DNA from: Lepisosteus oculatus
Taxonomy: Eukaryota; Chordata; Actinopteri; Semionotiformes; Lepisosteidae
Length of the DNA: 64,000 bases
Assembly (NCBI RefSeq): GCF_040954835.1
Contig: NC_090711.1
Location: 1,123,501 to 1,187,500, forward strand
Direction: 5' to 3'
Shown: positions 37,801-48,510 of the stretch, piece after piece
How positions within the stretch are numbered: position 1 is the first letter of the stretch
Layout: every line of letters begins with the position of its first letter
Translations under genes and position numbers: made by a program
The notes under the pieces: generated by a model
Database searches by the model: none
What the model was told of the DNA's origin: nothing
Seen by the model: the letters and a program-made list of their open reading frames with translations, nothing else

Positions 37801-39776
37801 ACAAACTCCACAACCAAAGTGACCAAACAGAAAAGCAAATCTGAGGGATAGAGACAGAATAATAGTAGTTATAGAGCACCAAACCTCGACTGGGTCACCC
37901 GAGTTCTGCTACAGGTCTTTACAGTAAATCTTCTCCACTGGACAAACGTGACCCTGAGTCTTGCATCTTGGAGTCCAGCTCTGTCCTTGTCTGCAGGAGA
38001 TCAAACACAGGAGCATGAGAACCAGCCCTGTGGCCACCTGTCACCTTACAGCAATGCAGGGACATGCCTGCTCTGCTGGGCCGGCCTCTTCTTCTGAGAG
38101 GGGTCAGAGGGAGACAGTGGTTGTGTGGAGCACAAAGTCACTCGCCGGCCGAGGGGAAAGCAGCACACCTGTTCCCCAGAGTGCCTCGGGAGGGGCGTTA
38201 GAGCAGATACAGGCTCAGGGACACCATGTCATCAGCACCTGGACACGGCTTGATCTGCTGGTTCTGCTTGATCTCCACCGCAGCCATGTGGAACCTGCCC
38301 TGACACCCATTTGGTGATTTGTAGTTGTTGTAGTGAATGTATATGCTTTGGCCACACTGTAACTCACCAGTCAAGCCAAAGCAGTTTGCACAAAATCAAT
38401 AGAAATGAAAAAGATTAAGGCCTTAGGCGAATAAGGGCCCATTTGAATATATTTCCGATTAGCAGTTGGGTGCAGCGCCTGACTACAGTAACTAGAAGGT
38501 TCTTATTTCTAAAGCCCTCGACACCTTGCCCAGGTGTCCTTGTGGTAGCCACACCCCCCTGGAGACAAGGCAACCAGACTATTCCGCAGTTGCCATGGTG
38601 AAGGGCTGTTACTAAGTGACAGGGCCTGGGTCCCCTGTGACTTCCAGCCATGAGGGAGGGGAGGGGGTGATTAGGCTTCAAGCAAGCAGAACCGTTTGCT
38701 GCCTGCGGATGGAATTACACATCTTTCTGTGTGCGGGACCTAGAATTATCTTCTAGGATAACTGCCCGAGTTCTCCAAACGGCTTGGTGTGTCGCGGTCT
38801 CCGGAACTGCCCGGGGGGACGTCACGGGCCGGCCCGGCTCTCGCAGCGCCCCTGCCCGCTGACCCAGCTGGGGGAACGGGGTGTCGCCGTGCGTAAGCAG
38901 CACTGCACCCCTGGACACGCGGCCGTGCGGAGAGAGCAGCCTGGGACAACGGCCGCCGGTGATGTAACAGCTGCCACGCCGCAGTTTCCTGTGGTATACC
39001 ACAGTAATGTGTGTGCTGTCACAGTAAAATCAGGGTAAAAATAAAAATACTGAGCATATACCTGCACATTTCTTTAAAGGCTCCAGACGTGTGTTCAACA
39101 CCACAGAGAAAATGCCAAAGCCGACGGAGGTGTAGTAAAAGGAACATGCGAACCCTCAGAAATCGTGTCGGGTGTACCCCAGCAGTCTCACAGAGGCAGT
39201 GGAAAAACCCCATCCTGGGAAATTGCTAATCAGACACCTGCCCCTTAACAGGGTGAGGAAACTGAACCAAGACATATTTTTTTATTGCATGCAAGATTAT
39301 GAAAATAATGATCAGAACTAAAGCAGAGGACTGAATTTAGGGCGCAGTCAGGGAGCACAGTGTCTCTGGTCTCCACACTGGGGCACCGGTTTAGAAATTC
39401 TGGTCCAAAGCAACTTGACTTAGACCATTAACCTAGTCTTCAATGCCAGGCCATAGGAGCGCGGCTGCCTGCTAAATAAAACTGCCTGAAGGAAACTGTT
39501 CATCTGGAGAATGATTGTCACAGTTGGTTCTTACAGAGACTGGAGTCGGTAAGTTCTGCAACGGCTTTAATTTGCAATATTTTAAATTTTAAAAAATTTT
39601 TTGCATTCCCTAATTCTCCGTGATGAAATACTCTCATGTAACCCTGTAACAGTCAGTTAGTGACACCTCGTATATAAAAAAAAAGTCTGCCTAATGAATA
39701 AATTAAATACATTAACACGGCAAGCGCAGCTGCACCTTCTAGAAAAAGATACGGTATGTTATACAAGCTTGGGCCA

Positions 39777-39865
39777 TTACGTCACCTTCACACGGACCAA
39801 TGAGAAGGCGCGGCGTTCCGGGGCAAGGGGCTCTGATTGGCCAGGGGAGGGGAGGAATGACGTCA
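39777..39865 (+). promoter_or_regulatory. Core promoter elements of the OSGIN-like gene: two CRE and two CCAAT boxes
   Basis: TTACGTCA (39777-39784) and a perfect palindromic CRE TGACGTCA (39858-39865) bracket a forward CCAAT (39797-39801) and a reversed one, ATTGG (39836-39840). A GC-box-like GGGGAGGGGAGG lies between. The CpG-rich region continues through the first exon. CREB/ATF and NF-Y binding are inferred from established motifs. Confidence 0.65.
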
Positions 39866-40800
39866 GGAGAAGACGGCCCCACCCCCTGTGACCTAGAGCC
39901 CGAGCCGGGTGCTGCGCGTGGGGAGGAGAGTGCAGGGCTTTGCAGACACGCCGCTGTCGCGGGTGGGTGTGGGAGTCGGCCCTCTGGCTTTTAACCTGTG
40001 AAAGCGCCGAGACGGAATTCCGACCGGATTCATCCCGTGTTCGAAGTTAATAATGATGCGGTGAGTAATACAGTGTAACTCAATCCGTTTATTTCCTTCG
40101 CTATTTACGCTTTTATTTTTTTCTATTTGCGTGCAACGTCCTTCCTCCTGGCTAGATTTTTTTGTGTCGTTCGCTGCCAAAAGACGGCGGCCGGAGTTGA
40201 GCGATGTTCCCCTGTGGTCGGCGAAGAGAGACGTGCGCTTTGCGCTGCCGCTTCTCCTCTCGTTCTGCCGCCGAGAAGCGATTAACTTTCACCTTTGTCG
40301 GCGGATCCAGTCCCGTTATCTGTCTCTGCCCGTCTGCCCGCCGGGCTGGCCAGTAAGAAGCCCCATGCCCGCGGTGAAATGGTAGACGTTTGTTCGAAAT
40401 AAAACCGTGCTCGGAATCACATCCGCCTCCGTGAGCCCACTGAAGGTCTTCTGAATGTTACAGCTCGCGTGGAGAGGCGTGTTTGTGTGCAACGAGACCC
40501 CCGGCCGGGCCCGCGCGGCTCGGGAGTGGGGGGCGCTCTGCGCGGCGTGGGCCGGAGCCGGTCAGGAGCCGGCCGGGGGGGCCGCCGTCTTGCTGGCGAC
40601 TCCGCCATCGTGCCAGTTCAGCACGCAGGTCTGGTGGGTCGGCAGGGCTGACGAGGCGCCGGCCTTTGTGTCTGCCTGCTGCTCCGGGAGAAGTGTCCAC
40701 GGAGGAGCGGTCGCCCTCACTGACCCGTGCTGTTACGACACGCACCGACAGCCCCACGATGGCCGGCTCGGAGCTGCCCCCTTAATCTCCGAGTGTCGAG
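39790..40800. promoter_or_regulatory. CpG island over the first exon of the OSGIN-like gene
   Basis: CpG-dense, GC-rich DNA covers the promoter, the 5' UTR, the 8-base coding part of exon 1 and the start of intron 1. Long open frames within it are composition artefacts. Confidence 0.65.
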
Positions 40801-43800
40801 TTGTGTCTATCAGCCCTGTGACCCGGTCACGTCCTGTAGCCTGCCGTATGAAACGTGAGCGTCGAGGAGAAACTCCCCCGTGTTTGGGTTTTTTTTTTGC
40901 AGTAGTAAAAGGGCTTCAGGGGGAGGGAGCTGAAAGAGCTGTAGGCCGCTGTCACCTGTGCACGGTCTTCCCCTGCCTGGGCTTCAGACCCAGAGCAGCT
41001 GGTGTGTACATCTCTCCCGAGCCCGGCGAGTCTGCCCCGTCCAGGCCCACCTCAGAGCACCCCCTGGACCGCAGAGCTGCTCTGAAGAGAGATCTGGGTC
41101 ATTGGTGTATCACTTTTTTTTTTGTGCTTTGGACTTTGAAAAGGCTTTTTGTTCTTGGCGGGCCTGGCAGAGGTCTCAGGTCTCACCCTGAGAACCGGGG
41201 GGCAGGTTCAGAGCTGTGGTTTGTTCTTACCCACTGGAGGAGTTTTATCTGCCCCTACTGCTCTGCAGCACTTCTCGGGAATGGAAGGATCGCATGCAGG
41301 ATGGTGAGCAGGCTGTGGATGGGGCAGACGTGCTGCCCTGAGGAGCTGGGCTCTGGCTGTGCGTGTCGGAGAGGGAATCGGGATACAGGACGGCCGCCCC
41401 TCGGCTGTTCCCCAGATCCCTCTGTTGCCTCGAGCTGAGCCTTCAGCCTTCCCGACAGCCCAGCTCAATCTCGGCTCGCCGGGCGGCTCCGTGATGAACT
41501 CTGGAGGCGCGGCGCTGTTGTGCTTTCACTCTGAACTTTGTGCCGAGTCACAGTTACTCGGCATGTGTGGGCACGTGCAGGGAAGAGGGTGTGTGTGTGT
41601 CATGTAACCGAGAGGCTGGGAGGGACTCCTGCCCACAGACTGGGGGTCGCTGGGGATGCCCTCGGCCGCTGCCCCCTGCCTCACAGGCCCGCCCTCTTTC
41701 CCAGGTGACCCTGGGGGGCGTGGTGTGCGCAGTGCAGGAGAGGGGGTGTTGAACTCCAGATGATGTCATGGCTTGTCCCCCCCGCCTGGCCTGGTGCGTG
41801 GCAGAAGCCCTGGGCCTCGGTTCGACAGGCTCCAGCCCTGTGCCCGGTTCACGGTGCCGGCACTGGTGCGGGGTGCCCCCTGGGAAGGTGTCTCTCCTGC
41901 GCGCGAGTCTCGGAGCTCTGTGTCTGCGTCGGTGAGGGCCGTGTGCTGACCCACTGCGTCTCGGTTCTGTTCCAGACCCTCGGCAGAGACGGCGGCCCTC
42001 CTGGACGGCCACGTTGTCCCCTCTGAAGTGCTCCCTGTGGTCATCATCGGTAAGACGGGGCCAGTGCACCTTCCTAGCCTCACCTGTGCTACGCAGTCCA
42101 GCTCCCACCTGTCTCTCCCCTGAGACCTCGCCGCTCAGGTGTCCTTGCTTTGTGTAGTGGGATTCCTTTAGAATAGACCAGTTTTGGAAACTTCTGGACT
42201 GAAATGGGATAGAGTATCCTGGTATCTGTGGAGGCTCTATACATCAGTTTAAATTATGTGCCAATTGATCCCATGCATAAAATCTTTACAGCAATTAAAA
42301 GCTTTCTTTGTGAAGTAGATCAACTTGAGGTTTTGAGCTGTTTTGCGCTGGCATTGTGGCTGCTGTGTTCTGGGCTTCTTTCACACTGCCTCTCTTTTGC
42401 TTTTGTTTATTGCTGGAGGCAGGTTTACATTCCACTGGCGCAGAACCAAAGAATTTGTTTAGCCGAGATGCGATAAGTATCTTGTTGAGAGAAATTCTTC
42501 CTGGGGAAGGAGCTGGTACACAGCTTCAGTTGTGCACAAAGCTGATTAGCTATGCAGATTTGGCAAAACACTTCATTCGGATTCTGTGCCACGGCCCTGT
42601 CTCGGGGAAGAAGACTGTCCCAGTTCTGCTGGGCTGAGAGACTGTCCCACGTACGCGGCCTTAACTCCCCTGTGTCTCTCCTACATGTGTGTTACAGGGA
42701 ACGGCCCATCGGGGATCTGTCTGTCATACCTGCTGTCGGGGTACACTCCATATTTGGCTCCTGGGGGGATGCACCCCAACTCCTTCTTGCTGAGGAAGCT
42801 GGAGGAGCGGCCTGAGCTGTCGTTGCTGGACCAGGTGAGGACGGGGCGTCGCCGATCTCTCTCTCGCACCCCCTGCCCCCCGGATCTGCCCTGGAGGGGC
42901 AGTGTTTCTACCCCCGCCTCACCAGGGTTTATTCCCATGCGTCACTTCAAAATGTCACTTGGATCTTTCAGAGCCTTTACACACCTTGGCCCCTCTCATT
43001 GCTCCCTGTGAGCCCAGCAGGGCTCTGCCCCGGGGCTGAGCACCTTCTGATGGGGGTACGAGAGTCTCGGGGTGCTCGCTTGGAGCCGCCTCGCTCCCTG
43101 CTGCACTGAGACAGGGGGACTCTTTTCCGCACTCGAACTTATGTGTTTGATTAACGTCTGCCTTTTCTCCTCTATCCACGGCCTTTTTTTTCATTGCCAT
43201 CGTCTTGAGTCTTCTTTATTTCCCTTCCAGTGTTATTCCTGTGTTATTTTTCTCTTCCTCTTGTGCGTTGTTGTTGTCGCCCTGCGAAGCGCCCCCTGAC
43301 CGGAGCCCCGCTCCCCCTCTCTCCCTGCAGGACCTGGGGTACCTGTGCGAGGGGCTGGAGGGCCGCTCCTCGAACCCGGTGGCCGTGCTGTTCGACTCGC
43401 TCCTCCTGCCGGACGGCGACTTCGGCTCGGACTGCCCCTCCCCGCTCCAGTGGCGCCACGAGCCGGGCCGTGCCATCCCCCACCTGGTCCTGGGCAAGGG
43501 CCTGCCGGGGGGCGCCTGGCATGTAAGTGCAGCTGACAGGGCCCAGGGGGCGCTGCGGTTCACCTGGTGACGGGGAGGGTGGAGGGGCTGCAGCAGCCTT
43601 CTGTTATTACCAGCTTCCAAAAAAGGGCTCAAGGTGTCCAGCTACCTCTGTTCTGCTGGTCCTGAGCGTGTAGCCGTGACAAGAGACTCAGCTGCCTGCC
43701 CTTGCCCTTGCCCAAGCCTTCACACTGCGTGGGCACATTTCAGAGCAGGAAGCGCTGCTGTTTCAGGAGGCACCTGGGCCGGTCATTGCGACTAGTTTTT

Positions 43801-45864
43801 GGGCACGGTCCTGCGCTGCGTCCGTATAGCCCCCCTGAAAGGGGAGTGGGAGCTGGTGTGGGAACAGCCAGGGAACCCCTCCCCCCTCCTCGGTGACTCA
43901 TCACTTCACCCAGAGCATGACTCAGCAGCTTGTTGTCCAGGGAACTGCAGGACTACTGCCAGCACCTCTCAGAATCGGGAACCTCGTGTTCCCCCCCTCC
44001 CCCCATCAAGATGTTTGTTTTAGCAAGTTTTAATTCTTTTGCCTACTGCAGCAAACGGTAAACTGTCACTCTAGTGTTGACGGCTCACAAAGAGGCTGGG
44101 TGTGTTTACTACTTCTTTATCTTAAACCATTCAAAGTCACACCAAGGTCTCGCAGCAACATGTAAACCTCCTCCATTCTGAGAAAGGGACAGGGATAAGA
44201 TTGTGTATGTGATTTGCATCTCTGGGCCTTCTGTTTGCTTATGGAAATAATAAAAGCTCGCTGGTTTTCTGGGAGTGCTGTACTTTGAGCTGCGTGTAGT
44301 CAAGCCTGGAAGCGTGAGCAGTCTGCAGGCAGTGTGCTGCGGACTGGTGATGACTGGCCTCTGTGTCGTCCTCAGGCGATGGAGGACTCTATGCTCACCC
44401 TCAGCCTGGCCAACTGGATGGAGCTGCCAGGACTCAAGCTAAAGGACTGGATCCGAGAGAAGCGCAGGTGAGGGTGCCACACAGTGCAGCAGCCCCGCCT
44501 AGTGGCCTGCTTGCGTCATTGCTAAAATGTGCAAGTAGGTTACCCGATGTAACTGGGTCTGCGAGGCTATTTTTTTTTCTTCTGTATTCTTGTAACAGAA
44601 ATTTGCATCTCTGATCTGCTAGGGTAAGAGCTCTGTGAGCAGGACTGTATTTGTAAAAGTGGAAAAACTCCAGATGGAGATACGTCAACGGGCGTCTGAA
44701 TTAGCTGTACTAAAATTATTCAAGAAACAAGAAAGTCAGTCATCTGGTTTCTTCTTTTCACTGTGGTTGATGGTGTCAATCTGAAACACTAAGGAGCTCT
44801 TCTCTCCCTCTGTCCTGTGCAGGAACCTGCGCAACGACCGCGCCACGCCCGCGGAGATCGCCTCCTACTACCAGCACTACGTCACGGCGATGGGCCTGCA
44901 GAGCCGCTTCGCCCCCGAGACCTTGGTGACCTCCCTGCGGCGGGTGCCGTGTGGGGGCGCGGCCGGCGGGAGCCCCCGGACCGTGTGGGAGGTTCAGGGG
45001 GTGCGAGGCAGCGACGGCCAGGGCGCGGGGGGCGAGCCGTTCTCGGTGCGCGCGCGGAGCGTGGTGCTGGCCACAGGCACGCAGGACGTCCCGGCGCGGC
45101 TGGGCACGGAGGGCGAGGACCTGCCCTTCGTGGCCCACAGCTTCCTGGAGCTGGAGGCGGCGATGGCCAGCGGGCAGGTGGGCGAGGGCTCTGCGCCCGT
45201 GCTGGTCGTGGGGGCGGGGCTGACCGCGGCGGACGCGGTGCTGGTAGCGCACCACTTCAACATCCCTGTGTACCACGCCTTCCGCCGCGCGGTCGGCGAC
45301 CCGGGCCTGATCTTCAACCAGCTGCCCAAAGTGCTGTACCCCGAGTACCACAAGGTGCACCAGATGATGACCCAGCAGCAGTTCCGGCCACAGGATGGGC
45401 CGGAGCCGCCGGCTGGCACCCTGGGAGACTCCTGCGGCTTCACGGGCTCTTATCCCGGGTACCTCAGCTTCCCCAGGCACTGCGTGGCGGCGTTCCGGCC
45501 GGACAGGAAGTGCGTGCTGAAAGGGGGGGGCGGCCGGCAGACGGTGCTGCAGGTGTCCCTGGTGCTGGTGCTGATCGGGTCCCACCCCAGCCTCTCCTTC
45601 CTGCCGCACGGCGGGCGCCACCTGGGCGTGGACGCCGAGGAGCCCATCTCCTGCCGCCGCAACCCGGTGGACGTGGACCCCTTCACCCACGAGTCCCTGC
45701 GGGAGCCCGGGCTGTACGCGCTGGGCCCGCTGGTGGGGGAGAACTTCGTGCGCTTCCTCAAGGGGGGCGCCCTGGCCGTGGCCAGCGACCTGGCCGCGCG
45801 GCGGGCCGGAGCACGGTGCGCGGTGGACGGGGAACACGCCTCCACCGGCTCCCTGGACACATAG
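40053..45864 (+). CDS. OSGIN-family protein (oxidative stress-induced growth inhibitor), complete, 6 coding exons
   Basis: Coding exons are 40053-40060, 41976-42049, 42698-42834, 43331-43522, 44376-44467 and 44823-45864, giving 514 codons and TAG. Exon 1 contributes only MM plus two bases of an arginine codon; the frame fits exon 2 exactly. The FAD-binding glycine motif GNGPSG is at residues 28-33, a second Rossmann motif GAGLTA at 298-303, and the conserved C-terminal block GPLVGENFVRFLKGGALAV near 469-487. OSGIN proteins are flavoprotein-like (FMO-related) regulators; OSGIN1 is induced by oxidative stress and p53 and restrains growth. SNPVAVLFD and WMELPGLKLKDW resemble OSGIN2, while HQMM, DVDPFTHES and the end of the protein lean to OSGIN1, so I give no paralog symbol. 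Human paralogs are about 480-560 residues. The last exon is very GC-rich. A SINE starts at the stop codon. Confidence 0.92.
41541..41551 (-). promoter_or_regulatory. Antioxidant response element (ARE)-like site in OSGIN intron 1
   Basis: On the minus strand GTGACTCGGCA fits the ARE consensus RTGACNNNGCA. It lies about 430 bases before exon 2. The human paralog OSGIN1 is known to be induced by NRF2. A match of this quality is expected by chance about once per 16 kb over both strands, so the evidence is suggestive only. Confidence 0.35.
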
Positions 45865-46140
45865 GCGGAGCGGTGGCTCTGTGGCTCAGGATCTGCGCCT
45901 GTGGCTGGAAGGTTGCCGGTTCGTATCCCGCGGCCGGCAGAGGAATCCTACTCCGTTGGGCCCCTGAGCAAGGCCCTTCACCCCAGCTGCTCCGGGGGCG
46001 CTGTACAATGGCCGACCCCGCGCTCTGACCCCAAGCCTCTCTCTCCCCGTCCGTGTCACATGGAGAGCAAGCTGGGGTATGCGCAAAGACAAATTCCTAA
46101 TGCAAGAAATTGAATATGGCCAATAAAGTGATCTCATCTC
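45864..46140 (+). mobile_element. tRNA-derived SINE, copy A, starting at the OSGIN stop codon
   Basis: The element has an A box TGGCTCAGGAT (45882-45892) and a B box GGTTCGTATCC (45918-45928) at tRNA-like spacing. Then come CCCCTGAGCAAGGCCCTTCA, a body, and a 3' tail with GGCCAATAAAGTGATC. It aligns from its first bases to copy B at 49466-49737, by eye close to nine bases in ten. Comparison of the two copies puts the left end at or next to the last base of the TAG. Confidence 0.85.
46122..46127 (+). terminator. AATAAA inside the SINE tail; candidate OSGIN polyadenylation signal
   Basis: The hexamer is 258 bases after the stop codon and belongs to the SINE. It is the first AATAAA downstream of the gene, so the transposon may supply the 3' end. 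A later alternative is at 46542-46547. Confidence 0.4.
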
Positions 46141-46541
46141 GAATAAGAGATCGGAGTGGGCGGGGGCTCAGCGGGGGGAGGAGGCTCTTGTTGGGGGGAG
46201 GAAGCTTTCTGCTTCAGGAGAGCCCTGCCCTGCTCTCTGGTGTAAATGAGACTGTTCCACACCAACAGGGAGGGTGCTGGTGAGTTTCCTACAGCGAGGA
46301 GGACCTTTATATCTTGGGCACCTGTTGGCTGTCCGAAGAACTCTATCACCCCAGTGGTAGACTGTGTTAATGGGAGCACGCTCTTCTGTTATGTCAATTT
46401 TTTGTATATTTTTTATGGTTCTTACAATTGATCTTCTGTACAAGCCTTTTTATTGTGTATTTAACTTTTCTTCAGATCATTACTTTGTATTTGAGCATTC
46501 AAAATCAACTGTTCAATTTTTAAACAGTGGAATTGTTTTAT

Positions 46542-46547
46542 AATAAA
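46542..46547 (+). terminator. Alternative OSGIN polyadenylation signal
   Basis: AATAAA in AT-rich DNA 678 bases after the stop codon. The AT-rich stretch from 46.4 to 47.1 kb looks like a vertebrate 3' UTR, so this may be the native signal that preceded the SINE insertion. Confidence 0.4.
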
Positions 46548-47511
46548 TATACGCTCCTGTATCAGGGATAATGCTACAGATGTAGATGAAGGTTTACAGT
46601 ATACAATGCAACACTACTAGAACACCTCTTGATTTGAAATGTTCTTTAATTGCGCTGGCTGTGAAGAGCAATTTGCAAAGCTGCTATGTTGCTTCACATT
46701 GCAAATGTTCTTTAAGTTTGTCGAAGGTTCTTCTTCGTATTTCCCAAGAGGAGATAAAGTGCTGTTTGTAGTCTGCAGATGCCCGGCTGTGTCCACCTGT
46801 GGTTTGGTCAGGTTCCAGGAGTGGGCAGGAGCTCTGCATGTTGGGATACCGAGGCTGTCTGGCAGCAGGGGTTGATGGGGAAAGCGCCCAGCTGCAGAGG
46901 TGGTTACACTGGGGTCTGCTGCCAGAGTGATTTTAACCACGATTTTCTCATTGTTATTTTTTATGTTGCCTTTTTACTGACTACAAGAAGAGATGATCAC
47001 TGTTTGTAAAATCTACGTTCTTAACATCCATTTCTATGAATGTTCTATATTAAATCTGATTTTTTAAGATTTTTAACTGGTGCTCCGTTTCATTCTTTCA
47101 AAAAAGGTAAATGACCTCTGGCTGTTGATAAAGGAGATCAACTACTTTGCTTATTCCCTGCACCCGAGCTGAGTGTGTGCCCCTAAAATGAGGGTTGTTT
47201 AGCTGATTTTTGCTGGTTTAATACTTGTACTAATAATAATTAATAATTGCACTTTACAGATAATGGGGACTCCCCACCACCACCAATGTGCAGCCCCACC
47301 TGGATGACTTGTTTCCCTTTACATTTCTTTTTGTGGTAACATTTCTGTAAAGATGAAGGTCCACAGGGTCCAATTTGATGTGGTTCGGTTTGAATTGCAT
47401 CAGAAGACATGGTTTTATCCAAGAGCTCCTCTCTTCTAGGTGATCGAGGCGAAAGTTTGATACACTTCCGAAGGTGGCGACCGGGGCCTTTGGCGTCAAT
47501 CCTCCACTTCA

Positions 47512-47523
47512 CCAGCAGAGGGC
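47512..47523 (+). promoter_or_regulatory. CTCF core-motif match (plus orientation)
   Basis: CCAGCAGAGGGC fits CCASYAGRKGGC at all positions and is followed by AGCAC. It lies between the OSGIN-like and MTSS-like genes. Confidence 0.45.
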
Positions 47524-48214
47524 AGCACAGACAGTCACAACGGTCAACAAAGCGAAACCTATCCTGTTCTCCAGTTTCTCGTGCCTGGGCCCCGCATTCA
47601 AAGTAGGCGGAGGAAGAGAGACTCCCTTGTTGTAGTTTTCAACAAATACTATTTCGTCCCCGGCTTTTTTTCACGCCCTCATTGTTCATTTCGCATACAT
47701 TCGCAACGGTTATTCTGCATTTAAGGATGGAAGGAGCAGAGTAAATTAATATCTTGTTTTAAATTGGGGTTTTTACAAACGCTACCCTGTATAGGGAGGT
47801 GAAATGCGCACATGTACAGTTAAGACACAAGAAGAATGGCGGCGTGTTTGAAAGCCACGGTGCCAGTCTTGGCGATTTGCGTGTGTATGTGCGTGTGCAT
47901 ACCTCTGTCCAGCCCGCCCTGGGTGCCCGCGGCGTGCTCCGTCCGGCCTCCTCCTCGCCGTGCCCTTCACTCCCACCCCTGCAGCCCTGCAACCACACAA
48001 CCGCCTCGGGTTAGGGAAGTAACCATGGGAACGCCACCTGCCACCTGGGGCGACAGTGTTCCTCCTGTGGCGATGACATGGTCTTCCGGAGAGCCGCCGG
48101 GCCGGCGCCCGGAGCAGCGAGGAGTACACAGGAGCGTGGCGGCGGCCCCAGGGAACGACGGGCAGCAGAGCGTGGTCCGGGCGTGACCAAGCCCCCGGCC
48201 GACTGCTGGCCAGA

Positions 48215-48295
48215 GCTGTAGACCCGGGCGGGGCTGAAAAACCTGAGGGTCTTCTGGGTTTCAACTCACCTCTGAGCCACCGGGCCACCTAGTCC
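48215..48295 (-). mobile_element. tRNA-derived SINE head, minus strand
   Basis: On the minus strand a tRNA-like head reads GGTGGCCCGGTGGCTCAGAG, with an A-box match. The expected B box is imperfect (GTTGAAACC). Confidence 0.35.
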
Positions 48296-48299
48296 CTAA

Positions 48300-48510
48300 C
48301 CGCATTGTCCAACACAGGGGGGCCGAAGCCGATCCCAGCAAACAGCAGGCGCGCGGCAGGGTACGCCCTGGACAGGACGCCAGTCCATCACAGGACACCT
48401 TGTGGAAGCCGATAACCCGGCTTTATTCAAGAAACGGATAGATAAGATCCTCAGGTGTCCCGGATCTGAGGAACTGAATGGGCCGGAAATCTCCTCTCGT
48501 CTGGAACTAA
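48300..48510 (+). mobile_element. LINE/RTE-like 3' fragments
   Basis: The first part reads CCCTGGACAGGACGCCAGTC CATCACAGG, a known fish repeat tail related to the fragment at 19.55 kb. The second part (48.405-48.51 kb) includes TCAAGAAACGGATAGATAAG ATCCTCAGG and GAATGGGCCGG, like the CR1/L2-like LINE end at 17.8 kb. Both are decayed. Confidence 0.5.

Larger units (their letters stand above)
31071..39770. other. Intergenic region between PIGU and the OSGIN-like gene
   Basis: I recognise no exon. Contents are a tRNA-type SINE fragment at 32.2 kb, a 21-base direct repeat (32535-32555 and 32643-32663), a CTCF-like core at 33619, and an inverted LINE 3' end at 34.4 kb. There is also a GC-rich island-like stretch at 33.9-34.3 kb. 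AATAAA-type hexamers near 33.12 and 36.9 kb belong to no gene I can name. Confidence 0.5.

Noticed and set aside
40455-41438. 327-codon open frame in OSGIN intron 1
   Set aside because: It lies in the CpG island and following intron, has no recognisable domain, and ends without a splice context.
44776-45837. 353-codon open frame antisense to the last OSGIN exon
   Set aside because: It is a mirror of a very GC-rich coding exon. The plus-strand frame has the family motifs; the antisense has none.
44817-46028. 403-codon plus-strand frame overlapping the last OSGIN exon
   Set aside because: It is an alternative frame of the real exon, rich in Arg, Gly and Ala, and runs into the SINE.
47836-48186. 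Hydrophobic N-terminal frame starting MAACLKATVPVLAIC, with a YY1-like context
   Set aside because: The start looks good but the frame becomes proline- and arginine-rich, no donor or family could be settled, and it lies in repeat-rich intergenic DNA. RNA evidence would be needed.
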